NCBI RefSeq assembly: GCF_014653945.1
Contig: NZ_BNAU01000001.1
Location: 1 to 64,000, forward strand
Direction: 5' to 3'
Length of the DNA stretch: 64,000 nt
DNA from: Amycolatopsis deserti
Lineage (GTDB): Bacteria; Actinomycetota; Actinomycetes; Mycobacteriales; Pseudonocardiaceae
Within the stretch, counting starts at the first letter, position 1; each line of letters begins with the position of its first letter. The position numbers were made by a program, and so were the translations under genes. This document shows, in pieces, positions 51,898 to 61,477 of the stretch. Below the pieces are notes generated by a model, which searched no databases, was not told the origin of the DNA, and saw only the letters and a program-made list of their open reading frames with translations.

Positions 51898-53133
51898 ATG
51901 GAGACCAGCCTGAGCCGCGGCCGACCCGGCTTGTCCCGCCGGACCGCCCTGTCGGGGGCACTGGCCCTGGGAACCGCACTCCTTGGTGGCGGGCTGTCGG
52001 CCTGTGCCGGCCGCGGCGCGGGCAGCCCGGACGGACAGGCCGAGCTCGGCTGGATCCAGCCCAAGACCGGGCGCCTGGCCAGCGCCTACGCGCCGACCTT
52101 CATCGGCGCCCAGCTGGCGTTGCAGGAGATCAACGCCGCGGGCGGTCTGCTCGGGGCCGCGATCCAGGTGCACGAAGAGGACGACGAGGGCTCACCGGCC
52201 ACGCAGTCGACGGTCGCCCAGCGGCTGCTCAGCGCACGACCGGACTTCGTGGTCGGCCCGACCGGCAGCTCCCAGGCGGTCGCGTCGGTCACCGCGCTCG
52301 CCCGCGGCAACGCGATCCAGTCCGCCTGGGGCGGCGCGGACATCCTGGGCGACGGGAACCGGTTCCCCGCGCACTACCAGCTCGTCTTCAACACCAGCAG
52401 GCAGGGCGCGGCCGCCGCGAGGTTCCTCTTCGAGACCCGCGGTATCCGCCGGATCGGCCTGCTCACCGAGAACTCCGAGTTCGGCAAGTCCATGCAGGAG
52501 TCGTTCACCCGCACCCTGCGCGACCGCTACCGCACCGAACTCGCGGGCGTGCAGGTCTTCGAGCCGAACGCACCCGACATGGCGCCCTACCTCAACCAGC
52601 TGGCGCGCGCCGGGGGCGAGGGCCTCGGTATGTTCAGCGGGCAGCCGCAGGCGGCTGTGCTGTCCCTGCGCGCGATGGCCAACAGCGGCTTCGCGCCGGT
52701 GATCGTGGCGCACGACCTCAACTACATCGACGCCTACAACGAAATCCCGGTGGAGCTGCTGCGGAACTTCTACGGCACCGCCTACCGCTCGCTGACCTAC
52801 CCCAAGGGCAGCGCGCCGTCCGGCCCCGCCCTGGAGTACGCCACCAAGATCCGTACCCAGGCCGGGCAACTGGCGTTCTCGGCCGCCAACAGCCCGTACT
52901 ACGACTTCCTGAAGCTTCTCGCGGTGGTCGTCGAGCAGGAACGGACGACCGACCCGGAGCGGCTGCGGGCGGCGCTCAACGGAGTGCGCGGGTACCAGGG
53001 CGTGCGTGCGCCCATTTCGTTCACCGCGACCGACCACTGTGGAATCGGTGACGACGCCATCGCGATCGCGACGCTGCTCTCCGCCAAGGACGAGACGTCC
53101 GCGGGCGGCATCTTCCGGGAGCTCGCGTCGTGA
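51898..53133 (+). CDS. Liv-type ABC importer, substrate-binding lipoprotein
   Basis: 411 residues with a twin-arginine-like signal (GLSRRTALSG) and a possible lipobox LSACAG, then a type I periplasmic-binding fold (GWIQPKTG, GAQLALQEINAAGG, IGLLTENSEFGKSM). It captures a carboxylate or amino-acid-like substrate outside the membrane. ATG 51898 follows CGGAGG. GTGA couples it to the permease. Context suggests the substrate feeds the catabolic regulon. Confidence 0.93.
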   Translation: METSLSRGRPGLSRRTALSGALALGTALLGGGLSACAGRGAGSPDGQAELGWIQPKTGRLASAYAPTFIGAQLALQEINAAGGLLGAAIQVHEEDDEGSPATQSTVAQRLLSARPDFVVGPTGSSQAVASVTALARGNAIQSAWGGADILGDGNRFPAHYQLVFNTSRQGAAAARFLFETRGIRRIGLLTENSEFGKSMQESFTRTLRDRYRTELAGVQVFEPNAPDMAPYLNQLARAGGEGLGMFSGQPQAAVLSLRAMANSGFAPVIVAHDLNYIDAYNEIPVELLRNFYGTAYRSLTYPKGSAPSGPALEYATKIRTQAGQLAFSAANSPYYDFLKLLAVVVEQERTTDPERLRAALNGVRGYQGVRAPISFTATDHCGIGDDAIAIATLLSAKDETSAGGIFRELAS

Positions 53134-54014
53134 CACCGGTCAGCGAGATCCTCGTTCCCGGGCTGACGTTCGGGAGCCTGTACGCGCTCGTCGCGATCGG
53201 CTTCAACGTGCTCTACCGCCCGACGAACGTGCTCAACTTCGCCCAGGGCGACCTGGTGATGGTGGGCGCGATGCTGATGGCCGCGAGCGGCCTGGGCGCC
53301 CTGCCGTGGCCGATCGCCCTGGCCTGCGTGGTGGTGGTCGTCGGCCTGGTCGCGCTGCTCGAGGAACGGCTCGCGGTGACACCCGTGCTGCGCCGGTCCA
53401 GCCACGCCGCCGGCTGGGTCATCACCACCCTCGCCTTCTCGCTGATCCTGAGCCAGGTCGCGGGCCGGATCTGGACCGCGGAACCCCGGTCGGTGGCGCC
53501 TCCCGCGCCGCTGTCGCTGCGGCCGATGGACCTGTGGGGGCTGCAGATCAGCAGCTACCAGCTCGTGGTGATCGGCGTGGTCGTGGCCCTCGTCATCGCG
53601 CTCGAGCTCGTCGACCGGACGCGGTTCGGGTGTGCGGTGCGGGCGGTCGCCGCGGACCGGGACGCCGCCCGCCTGCAGGGCATCCGGCCGGACCGGATCG
53701 GCCGCATCTCGTTCCTGATCGGGGGAGCGCTGGCCGGGCTCGCCGGAGTGCTCGCCGCCCCGCTCCTGCTGGCCTCGGTGACCATGGGGTTCGGCCTGCT
53801 CATCCGCGGGTTCTTCGCCGCCATCGCGGGCGGGGTCGGCGACCACCGGGGCGCACTGGTGGCGGGGTGGCTGCTCGGCATCGTGGAAGCGGTGGGGGCG
53901 CGGTACATGTCGCCGGGCCTGCAGACCGCGGTCCTCTTCGCGGTCGTCGTGGTCGTGCTGATGGTCCGGCCCACCGGGCTGCGGCGCTCGGGAGGGGTGC
54001 TGCGGCATGTCTGA
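53130..54014 (+). CDS. Liv-type ABC permease (LivH-like)
   Basis: 294 residues, about eight helices, branched-chain amino-acid permease family (LTFGSLYALVAIGFNVLYRPTNVLNFAQGD, GIRPDRIGRISFLIGGALAG). GTG 53130 overlaps the binding-protein stop, and its own stop overlaps the next start by eight bases. Confidence 0.93.
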   Translation: MTPVSEILVPGLTFGSLYALVAIGFNVLYRPTNVLNFAQGDLVMVGAMLMAASGLGALPWPIALACVVVVVGLVALLEERLAVTPVLRRSSHAAGWVITTLAFSLILSQVAGRIWTAEPRSVAPPAPLSLRPMDLWGLQISSYQLVVIGVVVALVIALELVDRTRFGCAVRAVAADRDAARLQGIRPDRIGRISFLIGGALAGLAGVLAAPLLLASVTMGFGLLIRGFFAAIAGGVGDHRGALVAGWLLGIVEAVGARYMSPGLQTAVLFAVVVVVLMVRPTGLRRSGGVLRHV

Positions 54015-55794
54015 GGCCACGCTGACCGCACGCCGCCCGTGGGCCGTCGGCGGACCGCGGACCCGGGCGGCCGGCATCGTGCTCGCCGCGGCGGCCGCGG
54101 CCGCGCTGCCACTGGTCGCCGGCGACCCGTACGTCGTCTACCTGGCGACCCTGGTGGGTATCTACATCCTGGTCGCGATGGGTCTGAACCTGCTGTTCGG
54201 CTACACCGGGCAGGTCTCGCTCGGCCACGGTGCGCTGGTCGCCGTCGGCGCCTACGTCGCGGCGGTGCTGACCACGGCGCACGGGTGGTCGTTCTGGGCC
54301 GCGCTGCCGGTCGCGATGCTCGGCGCGGGGCTGGTCGGCAGCCTGATGGCGTTGCCCGCGCTGCGCCTGACCGCCTGGTACCTCGCCCTCATCACGCTGG
54401 CGTTCGGGATGGTGGTCAACGGCCTGCTGGTCGAGATGCGGGAGATCACCGGCGGCTTTTCCGGGATCTTCGGCGTGCCCCGCCCGGAGTTCGGCGGCCT
54501 GCCGTTGGACGATGCGGGCTTCTTCTGGCTGGTGCTCGTCTTCGTCGTCGTCACGTACGTGGTGATGCGGAACCTGGTGCGCTCGCGGATCGGCCGCGCG
54601 ATGATCAGCGTGCGCGACGCGGAGGAGGCGGCCCGCTCGGCGGGGGCGGACACAGTGCGGCTCAAGGTGTTCGCGTTCTTCCTCAGCGCGGTCCTCGCCG
54701 GGGCGGCGGGGGCGTTGCTCGCTGGGCTCAAGGGCATGGTGACGCCGGACGACTTCACGATCGACTTCTCGGTGTTCTTCCTGCTCGTGGTGATCGTCGG
54801 CGGCGCCGGCCGGCTGGGCGGCCCGATCGTCGGCGTGCTGGCGTTCTTCGTGCTGCCTGAGCTGCTCGGGGCGCTGGCGGAATGGCGCCTGCTCGTCTAC
54901 GGCGCGGTGCTCCTCGTGGTGGCCGTCTACGCCCCGCACGGCATCGCCGGCGCCTGGTCGCGCTGGTGGCGCTCCCGCCGGCCGTCAGTTCCGGTCGACG
55001 AGCGCCTGCCGCAACCATCCGAGCCACCGCACCGGGACGCCCTGAGCCTGTCGGCGCGCGGCCTGGCCAAGAGCTTCGGCGGGGTGAGTGCGCTGCGATC
55101 AGCCGATCTGGACGTCCCCGCGGACACCATCCACGCGGTGGTCGGCCCCAACGGGTCCGGCAAGACCACGCTGCTCAACACCATCACCGGCTACGTCCGT
55201 GTGGACAGCGGCACGGTCCACCTGGGCGGGCGCGGCACCGGCCGCCGCTCACCCCATCGGGTGGCGCGCGCCGGCGTCGGCCGGACCTTCCAGACCCCGC
55301 GCCTGCTCCCGGACCTGAGCGTGCTGGACAACGTCCTCCTCGGCGCCTACGCGCGGGAGCGCTCACCAGCCGTGGCGATCGCGGCCGGCTTGCCCCGGGC
55401 CCGCCGGGAGTCCGCCGCGCTCACCGCCGAAGCCATGGCCTACCTGCGGTTCGTCGGGCTGAGCGACGTCGCCGGACAGCAGGCGGGTGCGCTCCCGCAC
55501 GGCAAGCAGCGGCTGCTGGAGATCGGCCGGGCGCTGATGGCGCGTCCGCGTCTGCTGCTCCTCGACGAGCCGGCGGCGGGTCTGTCGATGACCGAGCTCG
55601 AAGCGCTGGGACGGCTGCTGCGGGAGATCCGCGCGCAAGGCGTCACCGTCGTGCTCATCGAACACCACATCGAACTCGTGGTCGAGGTGGCCGACGCGGT
55701 CACGGTGCTGCACGAGGGCGCGACGCTGCTGTCCGCGCCGCCGGCGACGGCTCTGTCCGACGACCGTGTTCTCGACGTCTACCTGGGGCGCTGA
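54007..55794 (+). CDS. Fused LivM permease / LivG ATPase
   Basis: 595 residues. The first ~310 form the second permease (GLNLLFGYTGQVSLGHGALVAVGAY, GGAGRLGGPIVG). From ~340 an ABC ATPase follows with Walker A GPNGSGKTT near 380, signature LPHGKQRLLEIGRAL and Walker B LLLLDEPAAGL. The join is a short proline-rich linker (VPVDERLPQPSEPP) with no frameshift. LivM-LivG fusions are known in actinobacteria. It makes one half of the importer core in a single chain. Confidence 0.93.
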   Translation: MSEATLTARRPWAVGGPRTRAAGIVLAAAAAAALPLVAGDPYVVYLATLVGIYILVAMGLNLLFGYTGQVSLGHGALVAVGAYVAAVLTTAHGWSFWAALPVAMLGAGLVGSLMALPALRLTAWYLALITLAFGMVVNGLLVEMREITGGFSGIFGVPRPEFGGLPLDDAGFFWLVLVFVVVTYVVMRNLVRSRIGRAMISVRDAEEAARSAGADTVRLKVFAFFLSAVLAGAAGALLAGLKGMVTPDDFTIDFSVFFLLVVIVGGAGRLGGPIVGVLAFFVLPELLGALAEWRLLVYGAVLLVVAVYAPHGIAGAWSRWWRSRRPSVPVDERLPQPSEPPHRDALSLSARGLAKSFGGVSALRSADLDVPADTIHAVVGPNGSGKTTLLNTITGYVRVDSGTVHLGGRGTGRRSPHRVARAGVGRTFQTPRLLPDLSVLDNVLLGAYARERSPAVAIAAGLPRARRESAALTAEAMAYLRFVGLSDVAGQQAGALPHGKQRLLEIGRALMARPRLLLLDEPAAGLSMTELEALGRLLREIRAQGVTVVLIEHHIELVVEVADAVTVLHEGATLLSAPPATALSDDRVLDVYLGR

Positions 55795-56555
55795 TGACTT
55801 CTCTCCTCGAACTGTCCGAGGTCACCGCGGGCTACGGCTCGGCGCCGGTGGTCGAGGACGTCACGCTGGCCGTCGGGCCGGGTCAGGTCTGCGCGCTCGT
55901 CGGGGCGAACGGCGCGGGCAAGAGCACGCTGCTCGGCACGATCTCCGGGTTGCGGCACCCCAGCCGCGGGCGGATCACCTTCGACGGGACCGACCTCAGC
56001 CGCGCGGCACCCGAGATCGTCGTGCGACGAGGACTCGTCCACGTCGCGGAGGGACGGCGGATCTTCCGCGGCCTGACCGTGCGCGAGAACCTCGACCTCG
56101 GGCTGTGGCGATCCGGGCTCGGCAAGACCGAGCAGCGGGACCGGCTGGACCGGGTACTCGGGCTGTTCCCGTTCCTGCGCGCCCGGATGTCCGCGCAGGC
56201 GGAGGTGCTGAGCGGCGGCGAGCAACAGATGCTGGTCATCGGGCAGGCGCTCATGCGCGAGCCGCGGATGCTGCTGCTCGACGAACCCTCCCTGGGGTTG
56301 GCTCCGGTCATGGTCGACCGCGTCTTCGACACGATCGAGGTGCTGCGTGGCGAGGGGCTGAGCATCCTGCTGGTGGAACAGGTGGTCGAGCGGGCGCTGA
56401 GCATCGCCGACCGGGGGTTCGTTCTGCAGAACGGCCGCATCGTGGCCGAGGGACCCGGGCCGGACCTGCTCCGGGGACCCGCCTTGCGCCAGGCGTACCT
56501 GGGCGCGTTCGCTGGGGGAGCCCGTCCAGCCACCCCGCTGATTCGACGGAAGTGA
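55794..56555 (+). CDS. Liv-type ABC ATPase (LivF-like)
   Basis: 253 residues. Walker A GANGAGKST near residue 38, signature LSGGEQQMLVIGQAL, Walker B LLLDEPSLGLAP, and the LivF-type HVAEGRRIFRGLTV. ATG 55794 overlaps the stop of the fused gene (TGATG). It completes the importer: one binding protein, two permease parts and two ATPase parts. Confidence 0.94.
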   Translation: MTSLLELSEVTAGYGSAPVVEDVTLAVGPGQVCALVGANGAGKSTLLGTISGLRHPSRGRITFDGTDLSRAAPEIVVRRGLVHVAEGRRIFRGLTVRENLDLGLWRSGLGKTEQRDRLDRVLGLFPFLRARMSAQAEVLSGGEQQMLVIGQALMREPRMLLLDEPSLGLAPVMVDRVFDTIEVLRGEGLSILLVEQVVERALSIADRGFVLQNGRIVAEGPGPDLLRGPALRQAYLGAFAGGARPATPLIRRK

Positions 56556-56564
56556 GGCAGTGAC

Positions 56565-58154
56565 ATGGATTGGTGGAGTGCGACCGTGCCCTCGCCGGAG
56601 GAGTGCGTGCTGGGACCGCTGTTGCGCCGGCACGCGCGGGAGCGAGGGGACGCTGTCCACGCGGTGTTCCAGGACGGCAGCCGTTGGACCTACGCCGAAA
56701 CCTGGCGTGCGGCGAACGCGGTGGCCCGCCGGCTGGCCGCACTCGGCGTCCAGCCCGGCGACCGGGTGTTGTCCTGGCTCCCGAACGGCCCGGACGCGCT
56801 GCGCGTCTGGTACGGCGCCAACCTGCTCGGCGCGATCTACATGCCGCTCAACCCCGCCTACCGCGGCGGCCTGCTCCAGCACGCGATCCGGTTGTCCGGG
56901 GCCCGCGTGATGGTCGCCCACCCCGACCTGGTCCCGCGTCTGGCCACGCTGGACGGTGGTCAGCTGGACCACGTCGTACCGCTGACCAGTCGCGAATGGA
57001 CGGACGACGGGCCGGAGGTGGTCCCCGAAGCGCCGGTCCAGCCGTGGGATCCCTACGCGATCATCCTGACGTCGGGCACCACCGGCCCGTCGAAGGGTGT
57101 GGTGTGTTCCTACACGCACGTCGCGACGACCGCGGCCGCGGCGTTCGACGAGCGGTTCGGCGAGCAAGACCGCTACATGATCAACCTGCCGCTGTTCCAC
57201 GCCGGCGGCACGATCGGCTGCTACGCCGCGCTGCTGAAGGGCGCGTCGATCGCGGTCGTCGACCGGTTCGACACCGCCCGGTTCTGGGACGTGGTGCGCA
57301 CCACCGGGACCACGCACGTGACCCTGCTCGGCGTGATGGCGACGTTCCTCGCCAAACAGCCGTCCGCCCCCGGCGACCGGGACCACCCGCTGCGGCACGT
57401 GTTCATGGTGCCGCTCAACGACGACGTGGCCGGTTTCGCCGCTCGCTTCGGGGTGCGCGTGACCGCCCTGTTCAACATGACCGAGACCTCGATCCCGATC
57501 ATCTCCGAGGACGATCCGAAGACCCCGGCGACCTGTGGCCGGGTCCGCCGGGGCGTGCAGGCGCGGCTCGTCGACCAGTTCGACCGCGAGGTCCCCGACG
57601 GCGAGACCGGCGAGCTGGTGCTGCGCACCGACCGGCCCTGGGCGATGAACTCCGGCTACTGGGGCATGCCGGAGGCGACGGCTCGGGCCTGGCGGAACGG
57701 GTGGTTCCACACCGGCGACGCCTTCCGCCGCAGCCCCGACGGCGAGTACTTCTTCGTCGACCGGGTCAAGGACGCGATCCGGAGGCGTGGAGAGAACATC
57801 TCCTCCTTCGACGTGGAGGCGGAGATCGTGGCTCATCCGGCGGTGCGGGAGGCGGCGGTCGTCGCGGTGCCCAGCCCGCACGGGGAGGACGACGTGCTGG
57901 CCGTGGTGGCGCCGGTGGACGGGGCCACCATTGATCCGGCCGAGCTGCTGGGGTTCCTGTCCGACCGGATGGCGCACTTCATGGTGCCGCGCTACATCCG
58001 GCTGCTCGACGAGCTGCCCAAGACGCCGACGAGCAAGATCGAGAAGCACCGCCTGCGAGCGGCCGGAGTCACTGCCGACACCTGGGACCGGGAAGCGGCC
58101 GGAGTGCGTGTCAGGCAGGAGCGAATCGGGGGGCATCAGACCGCGGCCTCGTGA
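56565..58154 (+). CDS. Acyl-CoA synthetase (ANL family)
   Basis: 529 residues. The phosphate loop is TSGTTGPSKG near 169, followed by FNMTETS, TGDAFRRSPDGEYFFVDRVKD and the hinge RRRGENISS, with C-terminal Lys in PKTPTSKIEKH. It resembles CaiC/FadD13-like ligases that load carboxylates onto CoA. It starts 9 bases after LivF, so the imported acid is probably activated directly on entry. Confidence 0.92.
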   Translation: MDWWSATVPSPEECVLGPLLRRHARERGDAVHAVFQDGSRWTYAETWRAANAVARRLAALGVQPGDRVLSWLPNGPDALRVWYGANLLGAIYMPLNPAYRGGLLQHAIRLSGARVMVAHPDLVPRLATLDGGQLDHVVPLTSREWTDDGPEVVPEAPVQPWDPYAIILTSGTTGPSKGVVCSYTHVATTAAAAFDERFGEQDRYMINLPLFHAGGTIGCYAALLKGASIAVVDRFDTARFWDVVRTTGTTHVTLLGVMATFLAKQPSAPGDRDHPLRHVFMVPLNDDVAGFAARFGVRVTALFNMTETSIPIISEDDPKTPATCGRVRRGVQARLVDQFDREVPDGETGELVLRTDRPWAMNSGYWGMPEATARAWRNGWFHTGDAFRRSPDGEYFFVDRVKDAIRRRGENISSFDVEAEIVAHPAVREAAVVAVPSPHGEDDVLAVVAPVDGATIDPAELLGFLSDRMAHFMVPRYIRLLDELPKTPTSKIEKHRLRAAGVTADTWDREAAGVRVRQERIGGHQTAAS

Positions 58155-58256
58155 GCGCTTCGGGGCGGTACTCCATGACCTCGAGGCCGTGTCCGTTCGA
58201 CCGGGAGTTCCCCGGCCGCGGTCAGTGTCGCGCCCTGCGAACCGCATTTCGGTTCC

Positions 58257-58284
58257 TTGACGGGCGTCATCGCTGCGATATTCT
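58257..58284 (+). promoter_or_regulatory. Possible sigma-A promoter of the acyl-CoA dehydrogenase operon
   Basis: TTGACG (58257-58262), a 16-base spacer and TATTCT (58279-58284) lie 29 bases upstream of the GTG at 58314. The surrounding gap has no other feature. Confidence 0.4.
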
Positions 58285-58313
58285 GGCCCGGAGGTCCGTG
58301 GAGGGAGTTCCGG

Positions 58314-59456
58314 GTGAGCGGCTTCCGGCTCAGTGGCGAGCAGCGCGAGTACGTGCGCTGGGTGCGCGAAGTCGCCGGGGGGCTGCCCTCGGCGGGGGGC
58401 CGGCCCGGCCGGGTGGACCGGGCCCTCATCCGATCCCTCGGGGAGCGCGGCCTGCTCCGCGGGCTGTTCGGGCCCGGTGAGCCGCCGGCCGATGCCGCGG
58501 CCATGCGGTTGTGCCTGCTGCGCGAGACGATCGCCCAGCTCAGCACCGACGCGGAGACCGCGCTCGCGCTGCAGGGGCTCGGCAGCTACCCGATCCTGCA
58601 GTCCGGGTCACCCGAACTGGTGCGCCGCTGGATCCCCGCGGTGATCTCCGGGGAGGCGGTCGCCGCGTTCGCCCTCACCGAGGCGGGCGCCGGATCGGAC
58701 GCCGCGGCGCTTCAGCTGCGTGCCGAGCGCGACGGCGACGCGTGGGTGCTCACCGGCGAGAAGCTGTGGATCTCCAACGCCCCGGACGCCGACATCTACA
58801 CCGTGTTCGCGCGCACCACGCCCGACGCCGGCGCGCGCGGCGTCACCGCGTTCGCTGTCGCGGGTGCGAGCGCTGGGCTGTCCGGGGAACCGCTGGACAT
58901 GCTGTCCCCGCACCCGATCGGGCGCCTGGTGTTCGACGGGGTGCGCGTCGGCGCGGAGGCGGTGCTGGGCGAGGTCGACCGCGGGTTCGCCGTCGCCATG
59001 CGCACGCTCGACCTGTTCCGCCCCAGCGTCGGCGCCTTCGCCGTGGGCATGGCCCAGGCCGCGCTCGACGCGACGCTGACCCACGTGCGCGAACGTCAGG
59101 TGTACGGGGCGCCGCTGGCAGCACAGCAAGCCGTGGCACACCGCGTCGCCGACATGGCGACCGAGCTGGAAGCGGCCCGGCTGCTCGTCTACACCGCGGC
59201 CACCGCCTACGACGACGGCGCCGAACCGGACCAGCAGCCGCGGCGCTCAGCGATGGCGAAGCTGTACGCCACCGAAGCCGCGCAGAGGATCATCGACGGG
59301 TGCGTCCAGCTGCACGGCGCGGCGGCCCTGCGGCGGGGACATCCGCTGGAACACCTCTACCGCGACGTGCGGGCGCTGCGCATCTACGAAGGCGCCTCCG
59401 AAGTGCAGCGTTCCATCATCGCCCGCAACCTGATCGGCAGGGAGTACACCCGATGA
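58314..59456 (+). CDS. Acyl-CoA dehydrogenase
   Basis: 380 residues from GTG 58314, which has GAGGGA seven bases upstream; earlier starts overlap the promoter. Family motifs are AFALTEAGAGSDAAAL, GEKLWISNAPDAD and the C-terminal RIYEGASEVQRSIIARNL with Glu as likely base (near 358). It forms an enoyl-CoA from an acyl-CoA and passes electrons to ETF. ATGA overlap with the enoyl-CoA hydratase gene. Confidence 0.93.
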   Translation: MSGFRLSGEQREYVRWVREVAGGLPSAGGRPGRVDRALIRSLGERGLLRGLFGPGEPPADAAAMRLCLLRETIAQLSTDAETALALQGLGSYPILQSGSPELVRRWIPAVISGEAVAAFALTEAGAGSDAAALQLRAERDGDAWVLTGEKLWISNAPDADIYTVFARTTPDAGARGVTAFAVAGASAGLSGEPLDMLSPHPIGRLVFDGVRVGAEAVLGEVDRGFAVAMRTLDLFRPSVGAFAVGMAQAALDATLTHVRERQVYGAPLAAQQAVAHRVADMATELEAARLLVYTAATAYDDGAEPDQQPRRSAMAKLYATEAAQRIIDGCVQLHGAAALRRGHPLEHLYRDVRALRIYEGASEVQRSIIARNLIGREYTR

Positions 59457-60283
59457 CCTACCGCTTCCACGCCTCCCCGCGGCTCACCGAGCACTGGCGG
59501 CACTTCCGGTTCGCCAAGGCCGACGGTGTGGCCACCGTGACCCTGGACCGGCCGGAAAAGCTCAACCCGCTGACCTTCGAAAGCTACGCCGACCTGCGCG
59601 ACCTGCTCGCCGAGCTGCCGCACCACCAGGACGTGCGCGCGCTGGTCATCCGCGGTGAGGGCAAGGGGTTCTGCGGCGGTGGCGACGTCAACGAGATCAT
59701 CGGCGAACTGATCAAAATGGAGCCGCGTGACCTGATGCGGTTCACGAAGATGACCGGCGCGGTCATCCGCGCGATGCGGGAGTGCCCGATTCCGATCATC
59801 ACCGCGATCCACGGCATCGCGGCCGGCGCGGGCGCGGTGGTGGCACTGGCGTCGGACTTCCGGATCGTGAGCCGCTCCGGGCGCTTCGCCTTCCTGTTCA
59901 CCAAGGTCGGCCTGTCCGGCGGGGACATGGGCGCGGCGTACCTGCTCCCGCGCGTGGTCGGGCTCGGGCGGGCCACGGAGCTGCTCATGCTCGGCGACAC
60001 GATCGACGCCGAAACCGCGGACCGCTACGGGCTGGTGTCGCGGCTGGTCGCCGACGACGAGCTGGACACCACGGTCGCCGACCTGGCCCGCCGGCTCGCC
60101 GACGGCCCCACGCTCGCTCTCGCCCAGACGAAGTCGTTGCTCACGGCCGAACTGGACATGTCCATGCCGGCGTCGATGGAACTGGACGCGATGACCCAGG
60201 CCCTGCTCATGACCACGCGCGACCACGCCGAGTTCCACGCCGCGTTCACCGAACGCCGCGCGCCGCGCTGGGAGGGCCGTTGA
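59453..60283 (+). CDS. Enoyl-CoA hydratase/isomerase family protein
   Basis: 276 residues, crotonase fold: GVATVTLDRPEKLNPLTF, oxyanion-hole GFCGGGDVNEI near residue 72 and IHGIAAGAGAVVALASD, then KVGLSGGDMGAAYLLPRVVG. The GGD in the active site is unlike the usual PxxG-Glu of true hydratases, so isomerase or hydrolase activity is possible. Coupled to genes on both sides by overlaps. Confidence 0.92.
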   Translation: MTYRFHASPRLTEHWRHFRFAKADGVATVTLDRPEKLNPLTFESYADLRDLLAELPHHQDVRALVIRGEGKGFCGGGDVNEIIGELIKMEPRDLMRFTKMTGAVIRAMRECPIPIITAIHGIAAGAGAVVALASDFRIVSRSGRFAFLFTKVGLSGGDMGAAYLLPRVVGLGRATELLMLGDTIDAETADRYGLVSRLVADDELDTTVADLARRLADGPTLALAQTKSLLTAELDMSMPASMELDAMTQALLMTTRDHAEFHAAFTERRAPRWEGR

Positions 60284-61032
60284 CCGCGCGGGTCGCGCTG
60301 GTGACCGGAGCGGGCCGCGGCATCGGCCGCGAGATCGCCCGGCGGCTCAGCGGCGAGGGTATGCGTGTGGCCCTGGTGGCCCGCGACCGCGACCAGCTCG
60401 ACGAGACGGCGAGCGGCTGCGCCGGGGCGACGATGGTGCTGCCGGCCGACGTCACCGAGCCGGAGGCGGCCGAGCGCGTGCACACCGAGATCGAGCGGAC
60501 GTGGGGGCCGGTCGAGGTCCTCGTCGCGAACGCCGGCGCCGGCCATTCGGCGCGCCTGGAGCGCACGACCGACGCGGACTGGCAGCGCATGCTCGACCTG
60601 AACCTGACCGCGCCGTTCCGTTTCGTGCGGCGCGCGGTGCCGGCGATGCGGGACGCCGGCTGGGGACGGATCGTGGTGACGGCGTCCAGCGCCGCGCACA
60701 TCGGCGATCCCTACATCGCCGCCTACACCGCGAGCAAGCACGGGGTGCTGGGCCTGGTCCGGTCCGCGGCGGCGGAGCTGGCGCGCACCGGCGTGACGGT
60801 CAACGCGGTGTGCCCGGGCTATGTGGACACCCCGATGACGGAGGCCACGATCGCGAACATCGTCGCCACCTCGGGGCGCAGCCCGGAACAGGCCCGGGAG
60901 GCGCTGGAACGCAAGCAGCCGATTGGCCGGCTGATCACGCCCGCCGAGGTCGCCGACGCGGTGTGGTTCTGCGTCGTCAACGGCGCGGTGACCGGGCAGG
61001 CGATCAATGTGGACGGAGGTGCCGTGCAGTGA
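60280..61032 (+). CDS. Short-chain dehydrogenase/reductase of the acyl-CoA operon
   Basis: 250 residues from TTG 60280, which overlaps the upstream stop (TTGA) and has GGGAGGG five bases before it. TGAGRGIG near residue 9, ASSAAHIGDPY, catalytic YTASK and the C-terminal INVDGGAVQ. Likely a 3-hydroxyacyl-CoA dehydrogenase for the product of the hydratase-like enzyme. The use of TTG in a fully overlapping operon may set a lower expression level. Confidence 0.9.
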   Translation: MTARVALVTGAGRGIGREIARRLSGEGMRVALVARDRDQLDETASGCAGATMVLPADVTEPEAAERVHTEIERTWGPVEVLVANAGAGHSARLERTTDADWQRMLDLNLTAPFRFVRRAVPAMRDAGWGRIVVTASSAAHIGDPYIAAYTASKHGVLGLVRSAAAELARTGVTVNAVCPGYVDTPMTEATIANIVATSGRSPEQAREALERKQPIGRLITPAEVADAVWFCVVNGAVTGQAINVDGGAVQ

Positions 61033-61421
61033 GCGTCGAACGGGTCAACCCGCCGGAACTGGCTCAGCCACGGGGTTTCTCGCACGCGGTGGTCGGCACC
61101 GGGACGACGATCTTCCTGGCCGGGCAGACCGCGTTGGACCACAGTGGACGGATCGTCGGCGGGGACGTCGTGGCGCAGTTCGAGCAGGCGTTGTCCAACC
61201 TGCTCACCGCGCTGCGAGCGGCCGGCGGCGAGCCGCGGCAGCTGGCGAGCCTGACGGTGTACGTCACCGACATGGACGAATACCGGGCGCACGCGGCGGA
61301 GATCGGCCGCGTCTGGAGGCGCCTGGCCGGCCGCGACTACCCGGCGATGGCCGGCATCGGCGTGGCGCGGCTGTGGGATGCCGAGGCGCTGGTCGAGGTG
61401 CAGGGTTTCGCCGTGGTGTGA
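61029..61421 (+). CDS. RidA-family protein lacking the catalytic arginine
   Basis: 130 residues from GTG 61029 (GTGA overlap). The fold is clear: GTTIFLAGQTALDHSG, VAQFEQALSNLLTALRAAGG and TVYVTDMDEYRAHA. The usual PARS/T segment, whose Arg binds the imine-acid carboxylate, reads YPAMAGIGV, so it is not a canonical RidA deaminase. RidA-like proteins in aminobenzoyl-CoA operons may handle ring-derived enamines (inference). Confidence 0.9.
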   Translation: MSVERVNPPELAQPRGFSHAVVGTGTTIFLAGQTALDHSGRIVGGDVVAQFEQALSNLLTALRAAGGEPRQLASLTVYVTDMDEYRAHAAEIGRVWRRLAGRDYPAMAGIGVARLWDAEALVEVQGFAVV

Positions 61422-61477
61422 CCACCCGGCGGCGCGGCGGGCCACGTGCAGCCGGTCCGGTCTGCCACGATGACTCC

